Below, piece by piece: positions 7,704 through 16,712 of a stretch of 35,845 nucleotides of DNA. The translations under genes and the position numbers were made by a program. This stretch comes from Veillonella sp. (GTDB lineage Bacteria > Bacillota_C > Negativicutes > Veillonellales > Veillonellaceae): assembly GCA_018367495.1 (NCBI GenBank), contig JAGZGB010000009.1:1-35845 (forward strand), in the 5' to 3' direction. Within the stretch, counting starts at the first letter, position 1. The number at the start of each line of letters is the position of its first letter. Below the pieces are notes generated by a model, which was not told where the DNA came from, did no database searches, and saw only the letters and a list, made by a program, of their open reading frames with translations.

Positions 7704-8597
7704 ATGAGTGCTAAATATTTATGTCCTATATTAACATCTTTTAATGATGACAGTACAATTAATTATGAAGATATGCATGGATTATATGATCATGTGCTTT
7801 CTAATGGTATTGATGGTATATTGATTGGCGGTAGTGCAGGTGAGTTTTATGCATTGGATTATAATGAAGCTGAAGAATTAATCTTGGATGCTGTTAATTA
7901 TATTAATCATCAAAGTATTGTAATTGCAGGAACTGGCCGTATGAATCGGATGGAAACCATAAACCTTTCTAACTCTGCTTTGGAAAAAGGTGCTGATGCG
8001 GTTATTATTGTTGGACCATATTACAGTGCATGTAGTCAAGAAGATGTTTTTAATTATTTTGATGATATCTTAGGACATATCTCCGGAAACGTTTATTTAT
8101 ATAATTATCAAGACCGTACTGGTTATGATATATCTGTTAATACAGTGTTACGTTTGTTAGAAAAGCATGATAATCTTATAGGTATTAAGGATACTCATCC
8201 AGTTTCGAGACATAGTCAAAAATACATTAATGAAATTTTACCTAAATATCCATCTTTTGAAGTCTTTACTGGTTATGATACTAACTGTGTTCCTGTAGTT
8301 ATATCTGGAGGAGCTGGCTGCATTGGCGCATTATCTAACGTATATCCTAAATTATGCCATGATTTAGTTTCTTCTTTGAATAACGGTGACTTTAACAAAA
8401 TTGTTGAAATAGAAAGAAAAATTGATAAGTATGCATTATTCTACGAAGCATATACACCATTTAATCCACTTATGAAATGGGCTTTGAATGAAATGGGATA
8501 TTCAATTAAGGAAAACTGTAGAGTACCTATTAGTAAATTAACAGCAGATGTAAAAGCAGATCTTGATGCAGTCGCAAATCGTCTTTGGAGAAAATGA
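7704..8597 (+). CDS. DapA-family aldolase, probable 2-keto-3-deoxy-L-fuconate aldolase
   Basis: The protein has 297 residues and belongs to the class I DHDPS/N-acetylneuraminate lyase superfamily. It carries the GGSAGE pyruvate-binding loop (42-47), Tyr133 in YLYNY, and the Schiff-base Lys162 in LIGIKD. The family cleaves 2-keto-3-deoxy acids to pyruvate and an aldehyde. From 2-keto-3-deoxy-L-fuconate the aldehyde would be L-lactaldehyde. It is not a biosynthetic DapA by context: no lysine genes are near, and it is embedded between the lactonase fusion and a lactaldehyde reductase-like gene, 14 bp after the former. C. jejuni Cj0481 is the matching gene. Confidence 0.8.
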   Translation: MSAKYLCPILTSFNDDSTINYEDMHGLYDHVLSNGIDGILIGGSAGEFYALDYNEAEELILDAVNYINHQSIVIAGTGRMNRMETINLSNSALEKGADAVIIVGPYYSACSQEDVFNYFDDILGHISGNVYLYNYQDRTGYDISVNTVLRLLEKHDNLIGIKDTHPVSRHSQKYINEILPKYPSFEVFTGYDTNCVPVVISGGAGCIGALSNVYPKLCHDLVSSLNNGDFNKIVEIERKIDKYALFYEAYTPFNPLMKWALNEMGYSIKENCRVPISKLTADVKADLDAVANRLWRK

Positions 8598-8615
8598 TGG
8601 TGTGGAGGTAGAAAG

Positions 8616-9767
8616 ATGAGTAAACGTATAATTCTTAATGAGACTTCGTATTTTGGTAAAGGTGCCATCAAAGAGATTGTAAATGAACTTAAAGGACGAC
8701 ACTTACAAAAAATCCTAGTTGTGACAGGGGAAAATCTTCTTAAATTTGGTATAGCTACTAAGGTTACAGATTTGCTCAAGAATGATGGTATTGATTTTGA
8801 AATTTTCACAGATATAAAGCCAAATCCTACAATTGAAAATGTCAAAAGTGGCGTTGAGTCCTGTAAAAAGTTTAATGCTGAAGCTATTGTAGCTATTGGT
8901 GGTGGTAGTATTATTGATGCTAGTAAAGCTATTGGCATTATTATGACTAATCCAGAGTTTTCAGATGTTAGAAGTTTAGAGGGCTTGGCAGAAACTAAGA
9001 ATAAATCCTTACCTATTATTGCGGTTAGTACAACATCTGGTACTGCGGCTGAGGTTACTATTAATTATGTTATTACTGATGTTGAGAAAAAACGTAAATT
9101 TGTTTGTGTAGATCCTCATGACATTCCAGTTGTAGCAATTGTTGATCCTGATATGTCTGCACCTATGCCTCAAGGCCTTTGTGCATCGACTGGTATGGAT
9201 GCATTAGTTCATGCAATAGAAGGATATATTACTAAGGGTGCTTGGGAATTAACGGATATGTTGCATATTAAAGCTATTGAGTTAATTGGCAAATCGTTGC
9301 GTCAGGCTGTTGCAGGAGATTTTGCTGCTAGAGAAGAAATGGCTTTAGCTCAATATATTGCTGGAATGGGCTTTTCTAATGTTGGCCTAGGTATAGTACA
9401 TTCTATGGCGCATCCACTTAGTGCTCTTTATGATGTTCCTCATGGTAAGGCTTGTGCTATGATGTTAACAGCAGTATTAAAGTTTAATGCTAGTTCAACA
9501 GGTAATAAATATAGAGAAATAGCTCGTGTTTTTGGCGTACAAGGTCTTGAAAAGATGAATAAGGAAGAAGCTGATAAGGCTGCTATTGATGCAATACAAC
9601 AACTAGCTGATGATGTGAATATCCCAAAACATCTTAAAGATGTTGGTGTTAAGGAGAGTGATCTTAAGTTTTTAGCCGAATCAGCTATGGCTGATGCATG
9701 TACACCAGGCAACCCTAAGGATCCAACATTAGATGATATTATTAATATTTATAAGTCTATTATGTAA
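8616..9767 (+). CDS. fucO: Iron-type alcohol dehydrogenase, probable lactaldehyde reductase (FucO-like)
   Basis: The protein has 383 residues, the usual length of FucO. The N-terminal NAD-binding half has AIGGGSIIDASKAIG and STTSGTAAEVT; the C-terminal metal half has GMDALVHAIEGYI and HSMAHPLSALYDVPHG, supplying the Asp and His iron ligands. It would reduce L-lactaldehyde released by the aldolase to (S)-1,2-propanediol and so reoxidise the NADH made by the fucose dehydrogenase. It is the last gene of the operon, 18 bp after the aldolase, and is followed by a terminator. Other short aldehydes are possible substrates. It differs clearly in sequence from the second iron-type dehydrogenase of the window, the PduQ-like protein at 25986-27104. 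Confidence 0.8.
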   Translation: MSKRIILNETSYFGKGAIKEIVNELKGRHLQKILVVTGENLLKFGIATKVTDLLKNDGIDFEIFTDIKPNPTIENVKSGVESCKKFNAEAIVAIGGGSIIDASKAIGIIMTNPEFSDVRSLEGLAETKNKSLPIIAVSTTSGTAAEVTINYVITDVEKKRKFVCVDPHDIPVVAIVDPDMSAPMPQGLCASTGMDALVHAIEGYITKGAWELTDMLHIKAIELIGKSLRQAVAGDFAAREEMALAQYIAGMGFSNVGLGIVHSMAHPLSALYDVPHGKACAMMLTAVLKFNASSTGNKYREIARVFGVQGLEKMNKEEADKAAIDAIQQLADDVNIPKHLKDVGVKESDLKFLAESAMADACTPGNPKDPTLDDIINIYKSIM

Positions 9768-9795
9768 TTTTAGTTATTAAATCTGACTGAACATG

Positions 9796-9842
9796 AAAAG
9801 TAGGCAGTAAACCTAGAAATATGGTTTTACTGCCTACTTTTT
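9796..9842. terminator. Bidirectional terminator between fucO and the pocR remnant
   Basis: A stem of about 16 bp (AAAAGTAGGCAGTAAA with TTTTACTGCCTACTTTT) around a short loop has A-run and T-run on both sides, so it can stop transcription from both convergent genes. Its right arm overlaps the stop codon of the minus-strand gene. Confidence 0.85.
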
Positions 9843-10431
9843 ATAATTGAACTTCTAAAGGATTTGTATATTTTTTTCGGTATGAATGTGGTGTTTCCAT
9901 AGTTGCCATTTTAAATATTTTACAAAAATAACTAGTTCTATTGTAACCTAAAGTTTTACTAATCTGATTAACCGTTAGTTGAGAATATACTAATAGTTTT
10001 TTTGCTTCTTGTATACGTAATAACGTTATATATTGTACTACTGAAAGTCCTGTATCATCTTTAAAAATTTTAGAGAAGTAAGATTCGCTTAAATGAATAT
10101 GTTCTGAAATCCTCCTGAGTGACACGCGTTTACTTAGGTTTTTTTCTATATATAACATAGCTTTTCGAATCTCTGGACGATTAATAGGTCGTTCTGATTC
10201 TACAAAGTCTGGTAATTGTTCCAATGGCATCTCTTCTGCCACTAAATCGTTAAATGGAAAGTAATGCTCTACCAAAATCCGTAAAACTTTTGTAGCACTG
10301 TAAATTTGTTCTGCTGTAAGAACAGGTAAAGTCTGATATAAGGAACGAAGCTTAGTATCCTCATGCCAATCTGTTTGGGTAGGTAAAATTGGCTTAATTG
10401 TAGTATCCTCTGTTTTCGTTTGTCCTGCCAT
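9841..10431 (-). pseudogene. pocR: PocR-type AraC regulator, C-terminal fragment (DNA-binding part)
   Basis: These 196 codons carry the tail of the sensor domain, a linker and an AraC/XylS DNA-binding domain with two helix-turn-helices: about residues 88-185, with VSLRRISEHIHLSESYFSKIFK and LTVNQISKTLGYNRTSYFCKIFK. It is in the same frame as the upstream fragment at 10450-10737 and is separated from it only by a TGA (10450-10452) and five sense codons (AILGFI). Joined, the two make a 298-codon protein, the normal size of PocR, activator of pdu and cob genes in Salmonella. ATG 10431 has no clear ribosome binding site, so whether this half is made by re-initiation is open. Confidence 0.75.
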
Positions 10432-10449
10432 TATGAATCCTAAAATTGC

Positions 10450-10737
10450 TCAGTCTTTCATAATTGGTACGGAGAAATCTATGAGGCCCATGTGACAGCG
10501 ATAGGGGCAGGAGGATAGTTCTTTAGTAGCGTCTAACCCACCATATAAGTCACATTGATTACAACGCTTGGCATAAATTGGATTGCGCCTGACAATCTTA
10601 CAAAATGGAGAAAAGTTATATTCTTGAGATAAGACTTTCCCTCGATTATTAACAAAAATGGCTGCAATTTTTGTTATGTTTGTAAAATCACGCATAATTT
10701 CGTTAATGAGTTTCGTATCTGCGTTTGTACAAATCAT
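10450..10737 (-). pseudogene. pocR: PocR-type regulator, N-terminal fragment (PocR sensor domain), ended by in-frame TGA
   Basis: Start ATG 10737 follows GGAGG with 7-nt spacing, giving 95 residues before TGA at 10450-10452. The sequence has the cysteine-rich PocR sensor pattern: FSPFCKIVRRN, RCNQCDLYGG and SSCPYRCHMGLIDFSVPI. In family members the last strand continues without a break into the part encoded downstream here (…VPIMKD-stop-AILGFIMAGQ…), so a single base change in a sense codon, for example GGA to TGA, explains the break. The gene is divergent from the pdu operon, the position of pocR in Salmonella. Read-through, reversion or a sequencing error could restore a whole regulator. 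Confidence 0.75.
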
Positions 10738-11232
10738 GGTGAAACCTCCAATCACAAATAACGTGTTAAGAGGGCTAGTAAGGACACCGCTGAAAATAGC
10801 TTTACTTGCTCTCTATCTAATGGACAGGCTATAAACCTGGAAAAGAGAAAAGTGACATACCATCTAAAAATCATATACATATAACATAGCGTTATCATTA
10901 ATACTTATTCTGCTTTATGTATATAAGTATAACAGAATTGTAGTATTTTAATAATAGAAAAATCGTATTTTACAAATATACATAAAAAAGTTGTATTTAA
11001 TTATTTTTATAATAAAGATAGATAAAGCCTTTATATTAAATGTGTTTGGAAAGGATTGATCCCAATGGATAGCGACTGAATAGGACGGCATGCTCTATAG
11101 AGATATATGGTGTATAGGAGTTAATGTTGCATACATATGAATAGTTAAATAAACAATTAAAGATATAAAATGCTACACTGTAACATAGTTTCCTGTACAA
11201 TAGATACTTTCATTATACGTATGGAGGGTATT
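10738..11232 (+). promoter_or_regulatory. Divergent control region between pocR and the pdu operon
   Basis: This 495-bp gene-free, AT-rich stretch must hold the promoters for both directions. An inverted repeat ATAAC-N5-GTTAT lies at 10881-10895. A TATAAA-like box is at 11164, about 70 bp before the first pdu start, without a convincing -35 partner, as often in activator-dependent promoters. I looked for a cobalamin riboswitch (B12 box and conserved core) on both strands and did not find one. The exact promoter positions are not resolved. Confidence 0.35.
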
Positions 11233-11934
11233 ATGGCGATAACATGTGGATTAACTGAATTTGTAGGGACTAGCAAAACTGGTGATACTATAGGTCTCGT
11301 AATTGCTAACGTAGATCAACAAGTTTTAGATGCAATGAAATTAAAGAAAAAATATCGGTCAATCGGTATTTTAGGTGCTCGTACTGGTGCAGGCCCACAT
11401 ATTATGGCAGCTGATGAAGCAGTAAAAGCAACAAATACAGAAATCGTTAGTATTGAGTTACCTCGTGATACTAAAGGTGGTGCAGGTCATGGTTCATTAA
11501 TTATTTTTGGCGGTGACGATGTATCTGATGTAAAACGAGCTATTGAAGTGGTATTAGCTGAGGTGGAGCGCACGTTTGGCGATGTATACGCCAATGATGC
11601 TGGACATATTGAACTTCAATATACAGCACGTGCTAGTCATGCAGTAAATACAGCATTTGGTGCACCTGAAGGTAAAGCATTTGGGCTTATTGTAGGTGCT
11701 CCAGCTGCTATTGGAGTAGTTATGGCCGATGTAGCTGTTAAATCAGCAAACGTTGATGTAATTGGTTATGCATCTCCTTCTGCAGGTACAAGTAATTCTA
11801 ACGAAGTAATTTTACAGATTTCTGGCGATTCTGGGGCTGTACGACAAGCAGTTATCTCTGCTCGAGAAGTAGGTAAACAATTGCTCGGTACAATGGGTGA
11901 CGAACCTGTGAACGGAGCCCCTTCCTATATCTAA
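11233..11934 (+). CDS. pduB: Trimeric BMC shell protein, PduB'-type (short form)
   Basis: This tandem-BMC-domain shell protein has 233 residues from ATG 11233, chosen because GGAGGG lies just upstream at 11223-11228. That is the length of the short PduB' form of Salmonella, and the sequence follows it closely (LTEFVGTSKTGDTIGLVIANVD, YRSIGILGARTGAGPHIMAADEAVKATNTE, GGAGHGSLIIFGGDDVSDVKR, ending GAPSYI). PduB trimers form shell facets and may contain a gated pore. This copy lacks the N-terminal extension present in the second paralogue at 20544-21386. It is the first gene of the operon, 21 bp before pduC. Confidence 0.93.
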   Translation: MAITCGLTEFVGTSKTGDTIGLVIANVDQQVLDAMKLKKKYRSIGILGARTGAGPHIMAADEAVKATNTEIVSIELPRDTKGGAGHGSLIIFGGDDVSDVKRAIEVVLAEVERTFGDVYANDAGHIELQYTARASHAVNTAFGAPEGKAFGLIVGAPAAIGVVMADVAVKSANVDVIGYASPSAGTSNSNEVILQISGDSGAVRQAVISAREVGKQLLGTMGDEPVNGAPSYI

Positions 11935-11955
11935 TCTGAAAGGATGGTATGCCCT

Positions 11956-13617
11956 ATGAAATCAAAACGTTTTGAAGTCTTAAGTCAACGTCCTGTCAAT
12001 CAGGATGGTTATGTAAAGGAATGGGTAGAGGAAGGTTTTATAGCCATGGAATCTCCTCAAGATCCAAAGCCTAGCCTCAAAATCGAAGGTGGCCGCATCG
12101 TAGAACTCGATGGTAAACGCCGTGAAGACTTTGATCTTATCGATACATTTATTGCAAATTATGGTATCGTTCTCGATGGTGCTCAAGAAGCAATGGCAAA
12201 GGAGTCAAAAGAGATTGCCAATATGATGCTTACACCTTCAGTACCTCGTGAAGAAATCGTTAAGATTTGTAAATCTATTACTCCAGCAAAAATGCTTGAA
12301 GTTGTTTCTTGTATGAACGTTGTTGAAATGATGCAATGTATGCAAAAAATGCGTGCTCGTCGTACAATGGCTAACCAAGCCCATGTAACGAACGTAAATG
12401 ATAACCCAGTACAAATAGCAGCCGATGCCGCGGAAGGTGCACTTCGTGGGTTTGCAGAAGAAGAAACAACTGTAGCCGTTGCACGTTATGCACCACTTAA
12501 TGCTATCAGCTTACTTGTAGGCTCTCAATGTGGTCGCCCAGGAGTATTGACTCAATGCTCCCTGGAAGAAGCAACAGAATTAGAACTTGGTATGCGTGGC
12601 TTCACAGCTTATGCAGAAACAATCTCAGTATATGGTACAGAAGACGTATTTACCGATGGGGATGATACACCGTGGTCTAAAGGATTCCTTGCATCTGCTT
12701 ATGCATCTCGTGGTCTTAAAATGCGCTTCACTTCTGGTACAGGTTCTGAAGTACAAATGGGCCAAGCAGAAGGTAAATCTATGTTGTACCTTGAAATCCG
12801 TTGCCTATACATCACAAAAGGTGCTGGCGTACAAGGTATCCAAAATGGGTCTGTAAGCTGTATCGGTATTCCAGCAGCTGTACCTTCTGGTATCCGCGCT
12901 GTATTAGCAGAAAACCTTGTAGCAGCTATGCTCGACTTAGAATGTGCATCTAGTAATGACCAAACATTCAGTCATTCTGATTTGCGTAGAACAGCTCGTA
13001 CATTGATGCAATTTGCACCAGGTACTGACTTTATCTGTTCTGGTTATAGCTCTACACCAAACTATGACAACATGTTTGCTGGGTCCAACTGGGATGCAGA
13101 GGATTATGATGACTGGACAGTTATCCAACGTGACCTCAAGGTAAATGGCGGTCTTATCCCTGCTCGTGAAGAGGAAGTAGTAGCGGTTCGTAATAAAGCG
13201 GCTCGTGCACTACAAGCTTTGTTCAAAGCCTTAGGTTTGCCTCCGATTACAGATCAAGAGGTAGAGGCTGCTACTTATGCTAACGGATCTAAAGATATGC
13301 CTCCTCGTGATAAAGTTGCAGATATTAAAGCGGCTCAAGATTTGTTGAACCGCGGTGTTACAGGTGTTGATTTTGTAAAAGGCTTAGCTAAAGAAGGTCA
13401 TCAAGATGTAGCACAAAGTATTTTGAACTTATTAAAACAAAAAATCTCCGGCGATTACTTACAAACATCGGCCATCTTTGACCGTGATTTTAATGTTATC
13501 TCTGCGATTAATAATAGAAATGACTATCAAGGTGTTGGCACAGGGTATCGTGTGGAAGGTGAAGATTGGGAACGTATTAAAAATATTCCAAACGCCATTG
13601 ATCCACGGGATATATAA
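11956..13617 (+). CDS. pduC: B12-dependent propanediol dehydratase, large subunit
   Basis: This is the catalytic subunit of coenzyme B12-dependent diol dehydratase, which converts 1,2-propanediol to propionaldehyde by a radical mechanism. ATG 11956 is preferred over the ATG at 11944 because AAAGGA sits 12 nt before it and the protein then starts MKSKRFEVLSQRPVNQDG like known PduC. It has 553 residues, and active-site residues of the family fall at their usual numbers: His143, Glu170 and Asp335. Glycerol dehydratase is a close relative, but the microcompartment setting and the neighbouring fucose operon favour propanediol. The gene appears intact. It is followed at once by the ribosome binding site for the (interrupted) medium-subunit gene. 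Confidence 0.95.
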   Translation: MKSKRFEVLSQRPVNQDGYVKEWVEEGFIAMESPQDPKPSLKIEGGRIVELDGKRREDFDLIDTFIANYGIVLDGAQEAMAKESKEIANMMLTPSVPREEIVKICKSITPAKMLEVVSCMNVVEMMQCMQKMRARRTMANQAHVTNVNDNPVQIAADAAEGALRGFAEEETTVAVARYAPLNAISLLVGSQCGRPGVLTQCSLEEATELELGMRGFTAYAETISVYGTEDVFTDGDDTPWSKGFLASAYASRGLKMRFTSGTGSEVQMGQAEGKSMLYLEIRCLYITKGAGVQGIQNGSVSCIGIPAAVPSGIRAVLAENLVAAMLDLECASSNDQTFSHSDLRRTARTLMQFAPGTDFICSGYSSTPNYDNMFAGSNWDAEDYDDWTVIQRDLKVNGGLIPAREEEVVAVRNKAARALQALFKALGLPPITDQEVEAATYANGSKDMPPRDKVADIKAAQDLLNRGVTGVDFVKGLAKEGHQDVAQSILNLLKQKISGDYLQTSAIFDRDFNVISAINNRNDYQGVGTGYRVEGEDWERIKNIPNAIDPRDI

Positions 13618-13629
13618 GGAGGTGTCATG

Positions 13630-13683
13630 ATGGCTGAAATTAACAGAGATGTATTACGCTCTATTATTCTAGACGTTTTATAA
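13630..13683 (+). other. Detached N-terminal targeting peptide of PduD (17 codons, ended by in-frame TAA)
   Basis: GGAGG at 13618-13622 precedes ATG 13630 (or 13627). The reading frame encodes MAEINRDVLRSIILDVL and stops at TAA 13681-13683. This is the amphipathic helix that begins PduD in other bacteria and acts as the encapsulation peptide bringing diol dehydratase into the shell. The same frame resumes one codon later with EMGGVHEAP. In Salmonella PduD the codon at this position is a serine (DVLSEM), so a single TCA-to-TAA change is the simplest explanation. Confidence 0.75.
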
Positions 13684-13686
13684 GAA

Positions 13687-14325
13687 ATGGGTGGTGTTCA
13701 TGAGGCACCACAATTTAAGGCTAGTGTTGGTAAAAGTACAGCACCAAGTGCAGTGCCTAGACATGAAGACCCAACTGGTGACGATAGCTGGCTCCAAACT
13801 GGTGGTCCTGCACAACCTGGTACAAGCGCAGATGAAGTTGTCATTGCTGTTGGTCCTGCCTTTGGTCGCAGTCAACGACAAACCATTGTTGGTGTACCGC
13901 ATCAAGAGGTTATTCGCCAATTAGTTGCTGGTATCGAAGAAGAAGGTTTAAAAGCTCGTGTGATCCGCGTATATCGTTCCTCTGACGTAGCAGCTGTAGC
14001 CGTTGAAGGTGATTCTATTTCTGGATCCGGTGTATGTATTGGTATTCAATCTAAAGGTACAACCTTGATTCACCAACGGGACTTACAACCACTTTCAAAC
14101 TTGGAATTATTCCCTCAAGCACCGCTATTAACAGCTGAAACATACCGCGCTATCGGTAAAAATGCTGCTAAATATGCTAAGGGCGAATCCCCAACACCAG
14201 TACCAACATTGAACGATCAAATGGCTCGTCCAAAATACCAAGCATTGTCTGCGTTGCTTCACATCAAGGAAACTAAGCATGTAGTAAAAGGTAAGCCAGC
14301 TGATGAAGTTCGTGTCACTGTATAA
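13687..14325 (+). CDS. pduD: Propanediol dehydratase, medium subunit (body, without its leader peptide)
   Basis: The protein has 212 residues from the first ATG after the in-frame stop and contains the whole folded medium subunit: [74 protein letters not shown] and [13 protein letters not shown]. The normal start would be ATG 13630, but TAA at 13681-13683 separates the first 17 codons. ATG 13687 has no good ribosome binding site of its own and lies 3 bp after the stop, so production would rely on coupled re-initiation or read-through. The medium subunit is needed for the PduCDE complex; the missing part is the targeting helix and not the fold. PduE keeps a similar helix. Confidence 0.88.
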   Translation: MGGVHEAPQFKASVGKSTAPSAVPRHEDPTGDDSWLQTGGPAQPGTSADEVVIAVGPAFGRSQRQTIVGVPHQEVIRQLVAGIEEEGLKARVIRVYRSSDVAAVAVEGDSISGSGVCIGIQSKGTTLIHQRDLQPLSNLELFPQAPLLTAETYRAIGKNAAKYAKGESPTPVPTLNDQMARPKYQALSALLHIKETKHVVKGKPADEVRVTV

Positions 14326-14336
14326 GGAGGTTTACT

Positions 14337-14867
14337 ATGGCTAACGAATTAGAAGCCTTAATTCGGCAGATCGTATCTGAAATAGAAGGGGCGAAAGACA
14401 GTACGACACAGTACTCAGTGCCTCATACACCATCTACAACTAATACAGTAGATAGAGTGGTTACAATCGAAGATTATCCGATTGCTAAAAAACATCCAGA
14501 GTGGATTGATCTTGGTCAAGGTCGTGACTTAAGCCATATTACGATGGATAATGTAATGGCAGGTCACATCACAATGGATGATTTGAAAATATCGCCATCC
14601 ATTTTGAAAGCTCAAGGTCAAATTGCTAAGGCTGGGGGCCGAGATCAAATTGAACTGAACTTCTCCCGTGCTGCAGAAATGACGAAAGTTAGTGATAAAC
14701 GTTTACTTGAAATGTATAATGCACTTCGTCCGTATCGTTCTTCTAAACAAGAACTATTAGATATTGCTAGCGAACTTGATGGTTTAGGTGCTCCAATTTG
14801 TGCAAACTTTGTACGAGAGGCTGCAGAAAACTATGAACGTCGTAAAAAACTGAAAGGTGATAATTAA
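14337..14867 (+). CDS. pduE: Propanediol dehydratase, small subunit
   Basis: The protein has 176 residues (Salmonella PduE has 173) and is the third subunit of coenzyme B12-dependent diol dehydratase. The body starts at about residue 45 with VEDYP-like TIEDYPIAKKHPEWI and continues with HITMDNVMAGHITMDDLKISP, FSRAAEMTKVSDKRLLEMYNALRPYRS and a final NFVREAAENYERRKKLKGD. The first 18 residues, MANELEALIRQIVSEIEG, form an amphipathic helix of the encapsulation-peptide type. Since PduD has lost its leader here, this helix might be the only one left to steer the dehydratase. Start ATG 14337 follows AAGGAGG; 11 bp from pduD. Confidence 0.94.
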   Translation: MANELEALIRQIVSEIEGAKDSTTQYSVPHTPSTTNTVDRVVTIEDYPIAKKHPEWIDLGQGRDLSHITMDNVMAGHITMDDLKISPSILKAQGQIAKAGGRDQIELNFSRAAEMTKVSDKRLLEMYNALRPYRSSKQELLDIASELDGLGAPICANFVREAAENYERRKKLKGDN

Positions 14868-14885
14868 CCTATAGGAGATGTCATT

Positions 14886-16712
14886 ATGAAACGAATTGTT
14901 GGCATCGATATCGGAAACTCTACAACAGAAGCGGCCTTGGCCGAAATTCATAGCAATGGAGAGGTAAAGTTCTTATCTTCTGCTATTGCCAGTACTACGG
15001 GTATTAAAGGAACGCGCGAAAATATCGTAGGACTTATGGATGCTCTCAAGTCGCTAATCAAGTCTGCTAATCTTACACTACGAGACATTGACTTAGTTCG
15101 CATTAATGAAGCTACACCAGTTATTGGCGATGTGGCTATGGAAACTATTACAGAAACAATTATTACAGAATCAACCATGATAGGCCATAATCCTAAAACA
15201 CCAGGTGGCTTAGGTCTTGGAGTAGGCTATACGGTTCCTATTGAACAACTCATCGACAAGCCGCAAGATCAGCCATACATTGTGGTAGCTCCCAAAATTA
15301 TTGATTTTGAATTGGTAGCACAGCTTATCAATGCGTACTGTAAACGCGGCTATGATATTCGTGCTGCTATTCTTCAAGCCGATGACGGGGTACTCGTTAA
15401 TAATCGATTAGATAATAAAATTCCTATCGTAGACGAGGTTGCGTATATCGATAAAATCCCAATGGGTATGCTTTCCGCTGTAGAGGTTGTAGAACCGGGG
15501 CAAGTGGTATCACAATTATCTAATCCTTATGGTATTGCCACTGTATTTGAGCTTTCACCAGAGGAAACAAAGAATATTGTACCAATTGCTAGAGCTCTCA
15601 TCGGTAACCGGTCTGCTGTAGTTATTAAAACGCCTGCAGGGGACGTTAAAGAACGGGTAATACCGGCAGGATCCATTATTGTTCAGGGAAATGACCGAAC
15701 TGTATCCGTAGATATATCTGCTGGGGCAGAGAAAATCATGGAAACTGTTGAATCCATTCATCCTATCGAGGATATCAGCGGTGAACCAGGTACGAATGTA
15801 GGCGGTATGCTTGAAAAGGTTCGCCTCACGATGGCTCAATTGACGAATAAAACGTCGCAAGATGTATATATTCAAGATTTATTAGCTGTAGATGTGGCTG
15901 TTCCTATTAATGTGAAAGGTGGGCTCGCAGGTGAGTTCTCTATGGAACAGGCAGTAGGTATTGCCTCTATGGTTAAGTCTGATCATCTACAAATGGAAAT
16001 CATTGCAAAGCAGGTAGAAAAAGAATTAGGCGTGCCTGTTGAAATTGGTGGTGAAGAGGCTGAATCTGCTATCTTAGGGGCTTTGACTACACCAGGTACC
16101 GCAAAACCAATGGCCATACTCGATTTAGGCGCAGGCTCAACGGATGCATCCATTATTAACCAAGAAGGTAAAATTAAGGCTATTCATCTTGCTGGTGCAG
16201 GAAATATGGTAACTATGCTCATTAATTCCGAACTTGGTTTAGAGGATATGCATATTGCAGAAGCTATTAAACGAGATCCATTGGCTCAAGTACTCAGTGT
16301 ATATCATATTCGTCACGAAGATGGAACGGTGCAGTTCTTTAATGAACCACTTTCCGCAGCATTGTTTGGACGCGTTGTTATCGTAACGCCAGATGGACTC
16401 GTTCCTGTAGAGCGCGATATCCCTCTAGAAACAATTAAGCGTGTACGTCAAACGGCAAAGAAACGGGTGTTTGTTACTAATTCACTCCGCGCTTTGGCAT
16501 CTGTTAGTCCTACTCATAATGTGCGAGATATCCCATTTGTAGTTATCGTAGGTGGTTCTGCATTAGACTTTGAAATTCCTCAACTTGTAACCGATGCACT
16601 TTCACAATATGCGTTAGTGGCAGGTCGAGGCAATATTCGAGGCGTTGAAGGAGCACGAAATGCGGTAGCAACAGGATTAGTATTATCCTATGCACAGAAT
16701 GGAGGGCTATGA
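14886..16712 (+). CDS. pduG: Diol dehydratase reactivase, large subunit
   Basis: The protein has 608 residues (Salmonella PduG: 610). It has an actin-like ATPase fold that starts VGIDIGNSTTEAALAE, and the second phosphate-binding segment AILDLGAGSTDASII lies at about 410. With PduH it releases damaged cobalamin from inactivated diol dehydratase so that a new adenosylcobalamin can bind. It starts 18 bp after pduE with TAGGAGATG upstream and overlaps pduH by a few bases, which couples the two subunits. Full length, no breaks seen. Confidence 0.94.
   Translation: MKRIVGIDIGNSTTEAALAEIHSNGEVKFLSSAIASTTGIKGTRENIVGLMDALKSLIKSANLTLRDIDLVRINEATPVIGDVAMETITETIITESTMIGHNPKTPGGLGLGVGYTVPIEQLIDKPQDQPYIVVAPKIIDFELVAQLINAYCKRGYDIRAAILQADDGVLVNNRLDNKIPIVDEVAYIDKIPMGMLSAVEVVEPGQVVSQLSNPYGIATVFELSPEETKNIVPIARALIGNRSAVVIKTPAGDVKERVIPAGSIIVQGNDRTVSVDISAGAEKIMETVESIHPIEDISGEPGTNVGGMLEKVRLTMAQLTNKTSQDVYIQDLLAVDVAVPINVKGGLAGEFSMEQAVGIASMVKSDHLQMEIIAKQVEKELGVPVEIGGEEAESAILGALTTPGTAKPMAILDLGAGSTDASIINQEGKIKAIHLAGAGNMVTMLINSELGLEDMHIAEAIKRDPLAQVLSVYHIRHEDGTVQFFNEPLSAALFGRVVIVTPDGLVPVERDIPLETIKRVRQTAKKRVFVTNSLRALASVSPTHNVRDIPFVVIVGGSALDFEIPQLVTDALSQYALVAGRGNIRGVEGARNAVATGLVLSYAQNGGL

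Noticed and set aside
7704..8597. Biosynthetic dihydrodipicolinate synthase (dapA)
   Set aside because: Schiff-base lysine and fold are shared by the whole superfamily; the operon context is catabolic and no lysine biosynthesis gene is near.
2901..9767. L-rhamnose or altronate/galacturonate catabolism as the function of the operon
   Set aside because: There is no rhaA/B/D and no uxaB/C; FucP-type permease, FucX-type SDR and gene set agree best with fucose. Not fully excluded, since substrate cannot be read directly.
10450..10452. TGA in pocR read as selenocysteine or tryptophan
   Set aside because: No recoding hairpin is evident after it, the position is not a redox or tryptophan site in the family, and other genes in the window use the standard code. 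A nonsense change is simpler.
10738..11232. Cobalamin riboswitch before the pdu operon
   Set aside because: Expected by biology, but no B12 box or conserved core was found on either strand.
12587..12856. 89-codon open frame within pduC on the same strand
   Set aside because: It lies fully inside the intact pduC frame, lacks a ribosome binding site and has no recognisable domain; it is a frame shadow.
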